The notes under the pieces are model-generated. The model was given only the letters and a program-made list of their open reading frames with translations. It ran no database searches and had not been told where the DNA came from. Position numbers and translations under genes: made by a program. Of a stretch of 64,000 nucleotides of DNA, positions 26,276 to 33,957 are shown piece after piece (the first letter of the stretch is position 1; the number at the start of each line of letters is the position of its first letter). Origin of the DNA: Allopusillimonas ginsengisoli (GTDB lineage Bacteria; Pseudomonadota; Gammaproteobacteria; Burkholderiales; Burkholderiaceae_B); contig RAPG01000005.1 of the NCBI GenBank assembly GCA_005239165.1, positions 124,001-188,000 on the forward strand. The letters run 5' to 3'.

Positions 26276-27373
26276 ATGTTTCGTCGCCCTCGTCTGGCAG
26301 CCGTTTCGGTTGCCGTATTCAGTACTTTTTTTATTGGCACGGTCTCTGCCCAGGTTCCTGACAATTACCCTGCCGACTATCAGCAGATCGTGGACGCTGC
26401 CAAGAAAGAAGGCAAGGTCATTATCTACTCCACCACCGATACCAAGGCTGCGAACCCTGTCATCCAGGGTTTCGAGGCTATGTACCCGGGCGTTAAAGTT
26501 GAGTACAACGATATGAACAGCACCGAGCTGTACAGTCGTTACATCAGCGAGCAGGCTTCGGGCGGTAACAGTGGCGATGTGATCTGGAGTTCGTCTATGG
26601 ATTCCGCACTGAAGCTGGCCGTCGATTACGCCATGACCTACAAATCGCCTGAAGTCGCCAACTTGCCAAAATGGTCTGTGTGGAATGATGCGGCCTACGG
26701 CACAACCTACGAGCCCGCCGTATTCATCTACAACACCCGTCTGATCAAGGCGGAAGAAGTGCCTACTACGCATCCGGCACTGGCAAAGCTTATAGACAGC
26801 GACCTGGCCCGGTTCAAAAATAAAGTAACCACTTACGATATTGAAAAGTCGGCGGTGGGTTTTATGCTGGCCGTGCAAGACAGCCGCAACGATCCCAACT
26901 ATTTCGATGTACTCAAAGGCATTGCCAAGGCTGGCATGGTGGTGCAGTCATCTACCGGCACCATGATGGAGCGGGTGTCGTCGGGTGAAAACCTGATCGG
27001 CTACAACGTTCTGGGTTCTTACGCCGAAACGCGTGCCAAAAAAGACCCTGGCCTGGGCGTTGCCTACCCCACCGATTACACCCTGGTGCTTTCGCGTGTG
27101 GCTTTCATCGGCAAAACGGCCAAAAATGAGAATGCCGCCAAATTGTGGATGGATTATCTGCTGTCTAAGCGAGGCCAGAACATACTCGCCAATAAGGCGG
27201 ATCTTGCCTCAGTACGCAATGATATTGACGGTGACAATGACGTAGATGGCATGACCAAGAAGCTTGGTGATTCGCTCAAGCCCATTCCCGTTGATAAGTC
27301 GCTGCTTGACTACCTGCAACAAGACAAGCGCCTGGAGTTCATCAAAGATTGGCGTGCGGCTACCGGTAAGTAA
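26276..27373 (+). CDS. Fe(3+)-type ABC transporter periplasmic binding protein
   Basis: 365 residues with a Sec signal ending TVSAQ near 25 and an AGGAGA ribosome site. The mature protein begins with KEGKVIIYSTTDTKAANPVI and contains YTDYTLVL-like and LGYNVLGSY-like segments (IGYNVLGSYAETR). It belongs to the FbpA/AfuA/PgtC-like binding protein superfamily, members of which bind ferric iron, hexose phosphates, phosphonates or polyamines; the ferric Tyr-Tyr pair is not evident, so iron is doubtful. It closely resembles the C-terminal domain of the preceding kinase. It supplies the permease and ATPase encoded downstream. Confidence 0.9.
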   Translation: MFRRPRLAAVSVAVFSTFFIGTVSAQVPDNYPADYQQIVDAAKKEGKVIIYSTTDTKAANPVIQGFEAMYPGVKVEYNDMNSTELYSRYISEQASGGNSGDVIWSSSMDSALKLAVDYAMTYKSPEVANLPKWSVWNDAAYGTTYEPAVFIYNTRLIKAEEVPTTHPALAKLIDSDLARFKNKVTTYDIEKSAVGFMLAVQDSRNDPNYFDVLKGIAKAGMVVQSSTGTMMERVSSGENLIGYNVLGSYAETRAKKDPGLGVAYPTDYTLVLSRVAFIGKTAKNENAAKLWMDYLLSKRGQNILANKADLASVRNDIDGDNDVDGMTKKLGDSLKPIPVDKSLLDYLQQDKRLEFIKDWRAATGK

Positions 27374-27457
27374 ATAGCCGCTGCTCGCGTCACTGACCGG
27401 CACGCCTGCGCCAGAAATACTGGGGCAGGCGTACACCATTTTCCAGGGTGATATCCC

Positions 27458-28219
27458 ATGTACTCCTTGCGCCGCGGATGGCAGTCGTTGCCGCGCGGGT
27501 TGACCGTAGCCCTTACTGCGCTGGCGATCTACCTGCCGTTGTCCCTTATTGTTATTCAAAGCTTTCTGTCGGCACCATTTTTTGTGCCGTCACGCCAGTT
27601 TGGCGTAGAAGGCTATACATTCATTTTTTCCGACCCCGACTTCTACAAGGCACTCAAGAGCGGCTTTATGCTGGCGTTCGGGCTCTGTGTTATTGCCATA
27701 CCGCTAGGTGGAATTCTGGCCTTTCTGGTATCGCGTACTGATCTGCCCGGGCGTCGCTGGATAGAACCGTTGATTCTGGTTCCGGTATTTGTCTCGCCCA
27801 TGGTGCTGGGTTTTGGTTATGTCGTCGCGGCCGGCCCCGTGGGGTTTTTCTCAACCTGGGCCAATGACATACTGGGTTTCGTACCCTGGAATATCTACTC
27901 TCTGCCCGCAATTATTATCATTGCCGGGCTGACTCATGTGCCCTACGCGTATCTGTATATCTCGTCGGCCCTGCACAGCCTGGGCTCTGACGTCGAAGAG
28001 GCAGCGCGTACCGCAGGTGCCAGCCCTTTGCAGGTCATGACGGCAGTCAGCCTGCCCATGGTGCGTCCCGCCATTTCGTATGCCACGGTGCTGCTGTTTT
28101 TTCTCGGCCTCGAAGTCTTCGGCCTGATGCTGGTATTGGGTGACCCGGAAGGCCACCTCGTGCTGTCGACCTATCTTTATAAGCTGACCAACAAGCTGGG
28201 CATCCCGTCTTATCATTGA
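27458..28219 (+). CDS. ABC transporter permease, N-terminal part of a split two-domain protein
   Basis: 253 residues with six to seven membrane segments. The cytoplasmic EAA loop EEAARTAGASPLQVMTAVSLP identifies a binding-protein-dependent permease, and the sequence ends LYKLTNKLGIPSYH at a TGA. In FbpB-like two-domain permeases the chain continues from this point into the last helix of the first half. Here that helix (AAVAMVLIAFTIPLVMLQ) is the first thing encoded by the next frame. Adding one T to make CAT-TTG-ATG would join the two frames seamlessly. It is either a frameshifted gene, a sequencing error or a split gene with TGATG coupling. Confidence 0.8.
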   Translation: MYSLRRGWQSLPRGLTVALTALAIYLPLSLIVIQSFLSAPFFVPSRQFGVEGYTFIFSDPDFYKALKSGFMLAFGLCVIAIPLGGILAFLVSRTDLPGRRWIEPLILVPVFVSPMVLGFGYVVAAGPVGFFSTWANDILGFVPWNIYSLPAIIIIAGLTHVPYAYLYISSALHSLGSDVEEAARTAGASPLQVMTAVSLPMVRPAISYATVLLFFLGLEVFGLMLVLGDPEGHLVLSTYLYKLTNKLGIPSYH

Positions 28220-29226
28220 TGGCGGCGGTCGCGATGGTGTTGATTGCGTTCACCATCCCCCTTGTTATGCTGCAGCGACACCTGCTGCGCAGCGCCAATC
28301 GCTATGCCACCGTCAAGGGCAAGGCCTCTCGTCCGCGTCCGCTTCCTTTGGGCAAATGGCGGTGGGTGGCAGGTGCGGTCGTCATGTTCTGGCTGTTTGT
28401 CGCCATTATTGTGCCCCTGGCTGGCGTGGTGTTGCGGGCGTTTGTGTCGAACTGGGGGTATGGCGTTTCCCTGTTCGATGTCTTGTCCTTGCAGGCCTTT
28501 CACACCATATTTGAGCAGCCGACGCTGATTAGAGCCATAGTCAACTCGGTCGCTATTGGTGTGATCGGCGGCGCGCTGGCTGTGGCGTGCTACACGGCCA
28601 TAGCACTGGTAACCCATCGCAAAAATGATGGTGTTAGCCGCTTTGTGGATTACAGCGTACTCGTGCCACGTGCTGTGCCGGGGCTGCTTGCTGGTCTGGC
28701 GTTCTTGTGGGTGTTTTTGTTTGTGCCCATGTGGTTTGATAACTCACTCAAGGACGGCTGGTTTTCGGTACTGCCCATGGCAGGCTGGCTGCGCGAGCAT
28801 GCCATCGAACCCATGCGTGCGCTCAGATCGACTATTTTCAGCGTCTGGCTGGCCTATTCGGTGGTCTGGATGGCATACGGTATACGACTGATTTCCGCAA
28901 CTTTGCTGCAGGTGGCCCCCGAGCTTGAAGAAGCGGCCCGCAGCACCGGCGCTACCCGTGGCCAGGTTACTCGTCACATCACGGTGCCGCTGGCACGCTA
29001 TAGCTTGATCGGGTCCTGGCTGCTTATGTTCCTGATTTTTGAGCGTGAATATTCCACAGGTGTTTATCTGCTCTCGCCAGGCACTGAAACCATTGGGTCC
29101 ATGCTGGTGTCTTTATGGGCAACAGGCGCCATCGATATCGTGGCCGCGCTCTCCTTCATAAATATTGTTCTGGTTGTCGCTGGCCTGGCCGTGGCATTGC
29201 GCTTTGGAGTCAAACTTCATGATTGA
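28219..29226 (+). CDS. ABC transporter permease, C-terminal part of a split two-domain protein
   Basis: 335 residues from the ATG at 28219, which shares its A with the upstream TGA (TGATG). The first segment is the missing last helix of permease half one, followed by a charged linker (RPRPLPLGKWRW) and the second six-helix domain with its own EAA loop LEEAARSTGATRGQVTRHITVPLAR. There is no ribosome site of its own, so expression would depend on coupling to the upstream frame. Together the two frames make about 589 residues, the normal size of a fused FbpB-type permease. It overlaps the ATPase gene by 8 bases. Confidence 0.8.
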   Translation: MAAVAMVLIAFTIPLVMLQRHLLRSANRYATVKGKASRPRPLPLGKWRWVAGAVVMFWLFVAIIVPLAGVVLRAFVSNWGYGVSLFDVLSLQAFHTIFEQPTLIRAIVNSVAIGVIGGALAVACYTAIALVTHRKNDGVSRFVDYSVLVPRAVPGLLAGLAFLWVFLFVPMWFDNSLKDGWFSVLPMAGWLREHAIEPMRALRSTIFSVWLAYSVVWMAYGIRLISATLLQVAPELEEAARSTGATRGQVTRHITVPLARYSLIGSWLLMFLIFEREYSTGVYLLSPGTETIGSMLVSLWATGAIDIVAALSFINIVLVVAGLAVALRFGVKLHD

Positions 29227-30298
29227 ATTATCTGTCGAAAACCTGCACCTGGACTACGGTACCAACCCTGTGCTCAAGGGGGTTTCCATGCAGCTGCAGC
29301 GCGGTGAGGTGGTATCGCTGCTGGGCCCTTCAGGCAGCGGAAAAACTACACTGTTGCGTGCGGTGGCTGGCCTTGAAGCGGCAAAAAAGGGTCGCATCGT
29401 CATGAATGAACGCGTTCTTTACGACAGCGAAACCCGCAATGAGGTGTCAGCAGATCAGCGTGAACTGGGTATTGTTTTTCAGTCTTATGCTTTGTGGCCA
29501 CATAAAACGGTGGCTGAAAACATTTCTTATCCGCTCAAGCTACGCAAGATCAAGAAGGCGGAACAGCAAACGCGTGTGCAAGACATACTCAACCAACTGG
29601 GGTTGGGCAAACTGGGACAGCGTTATCCGCACGAGCTCTCAGGCGGGCAGCAGCAGCGAGTGGCCATCGGCAGGGCACTGGTTTACAACCCGCCCGTCCT
29701 GCTGCTGGACGAGCCACTGTCTAACCTGGATGCCAAGTTGCGTGAAGAAGCCCGGGCTTTCTTGCGTGAACTCATCCTGCGTCTGGGCCTCTCTGCCATC
29801 ATGGTGACGCACGATCAGAACGAAGCCATGGCCATCTCTGACCGCATTTTGCTGCTGAACAATGGCAAGATAGAGCAGCAAGGAACGCCGCAAGAAATGT
29901 ACGGATCGCCTCACTCTCTGTTCTGTGCAGAGTTCATGGGCAGCAACAACGCCCTGGAAGGTACGGTCAGCGACATCACCGACGGGCAGGCAACCGTGCA
30001 ATGCCACGGATGGACCTTGCGCGGAAGAGCGGGCGATGGCCTGAATGTCGGCCAGAGCGCACGGGCCATCATACGCGTGGAACAGGTAAGACTGCGCACA
30101 GGTGCCGGCGAAAACACGCTGCAGCTGCCTTTGCTGACCAGTATGTATCTGGGTGAGAAATGGGAATACCTGTTTCGCGGCCACAGTGCTGATGCGCAAG
30201 AAACCTTTGTGTTGCGCGCATACGGTACACAGGAAAGGGTGGCGGAAGATGCCAGTATCGAATTGCCCGCCGAGCACGTGTGGGTGTTTCCGGTTTAA
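29219..30298 (+). CDS. ABC transporter ATP-binding protein
   Basis: 359 residues from the ATG at 29219; an upstream in-frame start lies within the permease gene. Walker A GPSGSGKTT at about 37-45, Q-loop VFQSYALWPH, signature LSGGQQQR, Walker B LLLDEPLSNLD and switch His in VTHDQNEA are intact. The C-terminal ~120 residues form a TOBE-like domain as in FbpC/PotA-type subunits. It energises the split permease and binding protein encoded upstream, completing the five-gene signalling and transport unit. Confidence 0.93.
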   Translation: MIELSVENLHLDYGTNPVLKGVSMQLQRGEVVSLLGPSGSGKTTLLRAVAGLEAAKKGRIVMNERVLYDSETRNEVSADQRELGIVFQSYALWPHKTVAENISYPLKLRKIKKAEQQTRVQDILNQLGLGKLGQRYPHELSGGQQQRVAIGRALVYNPPVLLLDEPLSNLDAKLREEARAFLRELILRLGLSAIMVTHDQNEAMAISDRILLLNNGKIEQQGTPQEMYGSPHSLFCAEFMGSNNALEGTVSDITDGQATVQCHGWTLRGRAGDGLNVGQSARAIIRVEQVRLRTGAGENTLQLPLLTSMYLGEKWEYLFRGHSADAQETFVLRAYGTQERVAEDASIELPAEHVWVFPV

Positions 30299-30341
30299 TC
30301 CCGGGTCAGAAGAGCCAACGGCCGGTTCAGTGTGTGGCGTA

Positions 30342-30384
30342 CGGTTTCAAGCAAGGCGCCGATAACGTCGGCGCGCTTAAACCG
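30342..30384. terminator. Strong bulged hairpin between convergent ABC and sigma factor genes
   Basis: CGGTTT-c-AAGC-aag-GCGCCGA pairs with TCGGCGC-GCTT-AAACCG around a TAACG loop: 17 base pairs with two small bulges. It follows the ATPase stop by 44 bases and lies ahead of a convergent gene. There is no T-tract on the plus strand, so it may block RNA decay or act with Rho rather than be a classic terminator. Confidence 0.45.
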
Positions 30385-30469
30385 GAGGGGCGCATGCCCG
30401 GCCATTCTGCAACATGGGCGTCACGGCCATGCGGTTAGCCACCTGAGCGCCTCAGGCAGCTGACGGCCT

Positions 30470-31171
30470 TCAGGGCTGAGACGCTCTGCGTTTTGCCAGT
30501 ACGTTAGCAACAATGCGATCACAGCGTGCTCCGTCGAAGGAGAATGCATCGCCCAGTGTCACATCAATATCGCTGGCCAGGCCTTCACGCAACAAGCCAC
30601 GGGCACGAAAGAAGCGGGTGCGCACAGTTGCTTCCGGTATATCGAGTACGTGTGAGACCTCTTCGACACTCATCTCTTCAACAGCGCGCAGCATGAACAC
30701 CGTTCGGTAGAGGTCAGGCAGCAGATCGATGCGCGCTTCCATGATTGTGCGCAACTGCGCGCGCATGGCAGACGGCTCGGGTTGTCGGTCGTCATCAGCC
30801 GCCAACGAAGCTTGGATTTCAGGCTCTGTAGATTTCATCGCAGCGTCCAGTGGGATGACATTAGCGCGTTTGCGTCGTAAGCGCCCCAGCGCTTCATTGA
30901 CCACAATCCGCACCAGCCAGGTTGAAAGTTTGGCGTCCGAACGAAAGCTGCCAAGCGCGCGCCACGCATGCAAGTAGGCTTCTTGCACGACATCTTCGGC
31001 ATCTTCGTCGTTCACCGCGATGCTGCGTGCTGTACGAAACAGCAGCTGGTTGTTACGCCGCATAATGGCTTCGAAAGCCGCCTCATCACCTGAGTTGGCG
31101 CGCCGTACCAGTTCCGTGTCGGTCGTCTGGTCTGATATGGCTATTGCGGCGATGCTGTGTGCGTTCTGCAT
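30470..31171 (-). CDS. ECF-family RNA polymerase sigma factor
   Basis: 233 residues. Region 2 has AFEAIMRRNNQLLFRTARSI and DAEDVVQEAYLHAWRALGSFR, then STWLVRIVVNEALGRLRR; region 4 has LPDLYRTVFMLRAVEEMSVEEVSHVLDIPEATVRTRFFRARGLLR split over two helices. The C-terminal tail ends in CDRIVANVLAKRR. No anti-sigma gene is adjacent. It follows folE, a cupredoxin and an exported protein on the same strand, which may be its regulon or operon partners (inference). Confidence 0.9.
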   Translation of the reverse strand: MQNAHSIAAIAISDQTTDTELVRRANSGDEAAFEAIMRRNNQLLFRTARSIAVNDEDAEDVVQEAYLHAWRALGSFRSDAKLSTWLVRIVVNEALGRLRRKRANVIPLDAAMKSTEPEIQASLAADDDRQPEPSAMRAQLRTIMEARIDLLPDLYRTVFMLRAVEEMSVEEVSHVLDIPEATVRTRFFRARGLLREGLASDIDVTLGDAFSFDGARCDRIVANVLAKRRASQP

Positions 31172-31206
31172 GTTTGCTCCAAATACCTGGTCGGGAAGAC
31201 TCAGAC

Positions 31207-31278
31207 TTAATACCCATAGAACTCTTCGCTGCGTACGTCTTCTTCGTCTACGGCGGCTTCAGCAAGTATTTTCGACAT
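31207..31278 (-). CDS. Possible 23-residue acidic peptide between folE and the sigma factor
   Basis: An ATG at 31278 opens a 23-codon frame ending at 31207, encoding MSKILAEAAVDEEDVRSEE and a final FYGY. It fills most of the 120-base gap between folE and the ECF gene. The composition is strongly acidic and not like a leader. There is no good ribosome site and no recognised family. It could be a small regulator or simply chance. Confidence 0.25.
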   Translation of the reverse strand: MSKILAEAAVDEEDVRSEEFYGY

Positions 31279-31291
31279 CGAACACCGCTGA

Positions 31292-32026
31292 TCACTCGTG
31301 CTTATCTCCCAGCAGGCTTAAAAATTCACGACGAAGCGTGGCGTCATGTAAAAATGCGCCTCGCATCACTGAGTTTTTCATCAGCACGCCGTCGTCTTTT
31401 ACGCCCCGCCAGCTCATGCAAAAATGGCTTGCGGCCATTACCACGGCCAAACCGTCGGGCTTTACCTGACGTTCGAGCTCATCAGCAAGCATGACGATGG
31501 CCTCCTCCTGGATTTGTGGCCGGTTCATAATCCAGTTGCAAAGACGGGCATATTTTGAAAGCCCCATCAGGTCTGAAGTTGGCCCCGGAAGCACGCCTAT
31601 CCAGACTTTCCCCAGAATTGGACACAGATGATGCGAACACGCACTGCGAACCTTGATCGGACCGACGATCATCAATTCGTTCAGGTGCGATACGTTCGGA
31701 AATGCGGTGACGGGCGGCGCAGGCTGATAGCGTCCGCGGAACACTTCATCAAGAAACATTTTGGCTACGCGACGTGAAGTGTCTGCCGTGTTGTGGTCAT
31801 GGTCTATGTCAATGACCAGTGAGCGCAGCACTTCGCGCACTCTGCTCTCTACTTCTGCGCGAAGCTCGTCCAGTTCACCCTCCTGAATAAACGAAGAGAT
31901 ATTGTCATTGGCATGGTAGCGGCTGTTCGCCTCGGTCAGTCGGGCTCGTATGCGCTCTGAAGCCAGGCCTCTGTGCGCAGCTTCTTTGTGCGTGAAGGAG
32001 GGGGTAGTTAAAGTAGTAAACATCAT
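31292..32026 (-). CDS. folE: GTP cyclohydrolase I homologue
   Basis: 244 residues. The FolE core is visible: HDHNTADTSRRVAKMFLDEVFRGRY, VRSACSHHLCPILGKVWIGVLP, GLSKYARLCNWIMNRPQIQE and SHFCMSWRGVKDDG. The zinc ligands Cys and second His of the usual CEHH motif and the later Cys are kept, but the motif reads CSHH with Ser in place of Glu. It should convert GTP to dihydroneopterin triphosphate for folate or pterin synthesis. The N-terminus is about 30 residues longer than in E. coli. Its place between an ECF sigma and redox-type genes suggests an accessory rather than housekeeping copy. Confidence 0.85.
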   Translation of the reverse strand: MMFTTLTTPSFTHKEAAHRGLASERIRARLTEANSRYHANDNISSFIQEGELDELRAEVESRVREVLRSLVIDIDHDHNTADTSRRVAKMFLDEVFRGRYQPAPPVTAFPNVSHLNELMIVGPIKVRSACSHHLCPILGKVWIGVLPGPTSDLMGLSKYARLCNWIMNRPQIQEEAIVMLADELERQVKPDGLAVVMAASHFCMSWRGVKDDGVLMKNSVMRGAFLHDATLRREFLSLLGDKHE

Positions 32027-32173
32027 TCAGACCCGTCTGATTCGGTGCAGGGAAGACCTGTATATCAGCACAGACCGTACCGAACACGGTCTTGAGCTAA
32101 GGTCTGTTCATGACATCTAGGCATTAAGTTGCAAGCCGCGTACGGTGTCATGAATAAAGACAATGAGGGTGTA

Positions 32174-32217
32174 ATGAAGATAGGGCTGAAAATACTGTCT
32201 TCGTCGTCTATCTTCAT
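32174..32217. repeat. Ten-base inverted repeat between folE and the cupredoxin gene
   Basis: ATGAAGATAG at 32174-32183 is mirrored exactly by CTATCTTCAT at 32208-32217, with a 24-base centre. It lies just after the cupredoxin stop (minus strand) and before folE. It could be an RNA stem or a protein site; no T-tract follows on either strand. Confidence 0.35.
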
Positions 32218-32222
32218 AACGC

Positions 32223-32741
32223 TCATCGTTTCGTTTTCAAAATACTGGCAATATCAGGAAACCCCGCAACCGCTACCGCAGGTAATTGCGCATTTGTGTC
32301 GGCATAAGGCTGTTCAGCAGCATCTACCGCGCCCACTACAATGCGTCCGACCATGCCTGCATGTTCATGCGGGGTACAAAAATAATCATATACCCCTGCC
32401 TCGTTAAACGTCATAACAAACGATTCTTTGGGCAGCAAATAGCCCGAGTCCCAGGCATGGGCACTTTCTGGAATACGCAGCGGCTTGTGGTTGTCGGGGT
32501 GATAGGCCGTCGTGGTATGGACGTTGCCGGTATCACGATTGACCCACCGTACGGCCTGACCTGGCCGAATCCAAAGCCCGTTGGGACGAAACCAGACAGC
32601 GGAGCCGGTTGAGGTACCGGACATTTCGATTTCGATCTCATCTGCTGCGCCGGCTCGACGTAACACGATAGCCGACAGCAGCAGCCCCCCACCCGCCGAC
32701 AAAATCAATCGCCGGCGAGGATCAGGCTTGATGGTTTTCAT
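32223..32741 (-). CDS. Exported cupredoxin (plastocyanin/azurin-like), Tat-type signal
   Basis: 172 residues from the ATG at 32741, overlapping the upstream gene by 4 bases. A twin-arginine-type signal (DPRRRLILSAGGGLLLSA) ends RRAGA|ADE. The blue-copper fold shows the first His in TGNVHTTTAYHP, and the classic Cys-x-x-x-His cluster YFCTPHEHAGMVG near the end: Cys, His and Met ligands are all present. It should carry electrons or bind copper in the periplasm. It is coupled to the TTHB210-like protein upstream. Confidence 0.85.
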   Translation of the reverse strand: MKTIKPDPRRRLILSAGGGLLLSAIVLRRAGAADEIEIEMSGTSTGSAVWFRPNGLWIRPGQAVRWVNRDTGNVHTTTAYHPDNHKPLRIPESAHAWDSGYLLPKESFVMTFNEAGVYDYFCTPHEHAGMVGRIVVGAVDAAEQPYADTNAQLPAVAVAGFPDIASILKTKR

Positions 32742-33172
32742 TTGGCGACGCGGCTTTCTAGCGCAGCAGGCACATTCCACAAAACAATGTGCACGTGTGG
32801 CTCTGCGACGCCGGGGTGACCCGCGTTGTACATCATGTCTACATGATCAACCATGCCGGCAGGCGCTTTGAGGTCTTTGATGTTCATGTCAGGCTTCATC
32901 ATGGACAACGGGATCATATAGGTGGTGCTTACAAGCTTGCCATCATGGTCATAGCCGAGAAACGGCCCTGCGGGAAGCGTGTCAGGGCTCACGAACAGTT
33001 GACCTAGTCCAGGAATGAAGTCGGGCAGCTTCACCAGCGAGCTGACCGCTTTGTAGGGAGCAGGGGGCGGCGCGGTGAGTATCGAGGGCTCCGCAGCGAG
33101 CGCGGCGGCCGCGCCGAAGGAAAATGCCAGGGCAGTGGATGCGGCTGTTAGAAACGAAAGAGAACGGGTCAT
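32738..33172 (-). CDS. Exported TTHB210-like (DUF5602-type) protein
   Basis: 144 residues from the ATG at 33172; the open frame extends further upstream without need. A Sec signal ends ALAAEP near residue 28. The mature part has LPDFIPGLGQLFVSPDTLPAGPFLGYD, then a conserved HVDMMYNAGHPGVAEPHVH with several histidines. I connect it to the TTHB210-like family, named for a Thermus protein described as controlled by an ECF sigma/anti-sigma pair; this is from memory and moderate in certainty. It is coupled to the cupredoxin gene by a 4-base overlap, and the His cluster could bind metal. Confidence 0.55.
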   Translation of the reverse strand: MTRSLSFLTAASTALAFSFGAAAALAAEPSILTAPPPAPYKAVSSLVKLPDFIPGLGQLFVSPDTLPAGPFLGYDHDGKLVSTTYMIPLSMMKPDMNIKDLKAPAGMVDHVDMMYNAGHPGVAEPHVHIVLWNVPAALESRVAK

Positions 33173-33422
33173 GATGTGATTCCCAGGTGGCGCAGCGGGA
33201 AGTCGCCGCGTTCTGATCATTAGATGCATTACCGGTCTATTACGTTTCACCCTGACGCGTTACCGTGTGCCGCCCCGTTCTAATCTGCGCAAACATTACC
33301 AAATGGTCATGATGTTGTCATCCCCACTGCCAGATAACTTGCATACACTCGTTTTTTTCTGGCCGATGCGCGGGCCGAGACAGGTGCGTGCTGACTCCGA
33401 GGCAATTAATACCTACATTGCC

Positions 33423-33462
33423 ATGAAAACAAGAGACAAAAATTGCTATGAAAAGAGACAAA
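33423..33462 (+). repeat. Tandem near-repeats ahead of the second tctB
   Basis: ATGAAAACAAGAGACAAA at 33423-33440 recurs as ATGAAAAGAGACAAA at 33448-33462, and the gene itself starts ATGAAAAAACTT at 33470. The two copies each contain a purine-rich AAGAGA that could load ribosomes. No T-tract or operator form is seen. Confidence 0.4.
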
Positions 33463-33469
33463 CATCCCT

Positions 33470-33955
33470 ATGAAAAAACTTCAATTTAATCCTCGAAAGT
33501 TTGCGTCAGGCGGGCTGATCATTCTGCTTGGTATGGGTACAGCCATTGGCAGCCTTGATTACTCACTCGGAACGCTGGCGCGCATGGGGCCTGGCTATTA
33601 CCCCTTGATGCTGGGTGTGCTTCTGGCGTTTCTCGGGCTGCTTATTGTGGCCACGCCCGACTCACCAGATGAAATGATGCCGTCGGAAGACGAGGCAGAC
33701 GCGACTGCAGCCAAAAAGCCCTCACCTATCCGCCCATGGATAGCGACAGTTGGGGCCATGCTTGCGTTTATGTTGGTGGGCAAATATGGCGGCCTGGTGC
33801 CTGCGACGTTTGTTCTGATATTTATTGCATCGCGGGGTGATAAAGAAAATTCGCTGCTGGCTTCAGCCCTGCTGGGTTTTGGTGTGACCGCTTTTGCCGT
33901 GGGTGTCTTTTACTACGGCATGCAAATGCAGTTTCCTCTTTTTAACTGGGGCTGA
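33470..33955 (+). CDS. tctB: Tripartite tricarboxylate transporter small subunit TctB, second copy
   Basis: 161 residues with four hydrophobic segments (about 14-31, 43-60, 84-104, 112-150) and a charged loop SPDEMMPSEDEADATAAKK between the second and third. It begins with the TctB-like GGLIILLGMGTAIGSLDYSLGTLARMGPGYYPL. It precedes tctA by two bases. No binding-protein gene is adjacent, so the pair probably works with a Bug protein encoded elsewhere. Confidence 0.88.
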   Translation: MKKLQFNPRKFASGGLIILLGMGTAIGSLDYSLGTLARMGPGYYPLMLGVLLAFLGLLIVATPDSPDEMMPSEDEADATAAKKPSPIRPWIATVGAMLAFMLVGKYGGLVPATFVLIFIASRGDKENSLLASALLGFGVTAFAVGVFYYGMQMQFPLFNWG

Positions 33956-33957
33956 TC

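Noticed and set aside
32129..32407. 92-codon plus-strand frame overlapping the cupredoxin gene
   Set aside because: Most of it is antisense to the cupredoxin; the first part only covers the inverted repeat.
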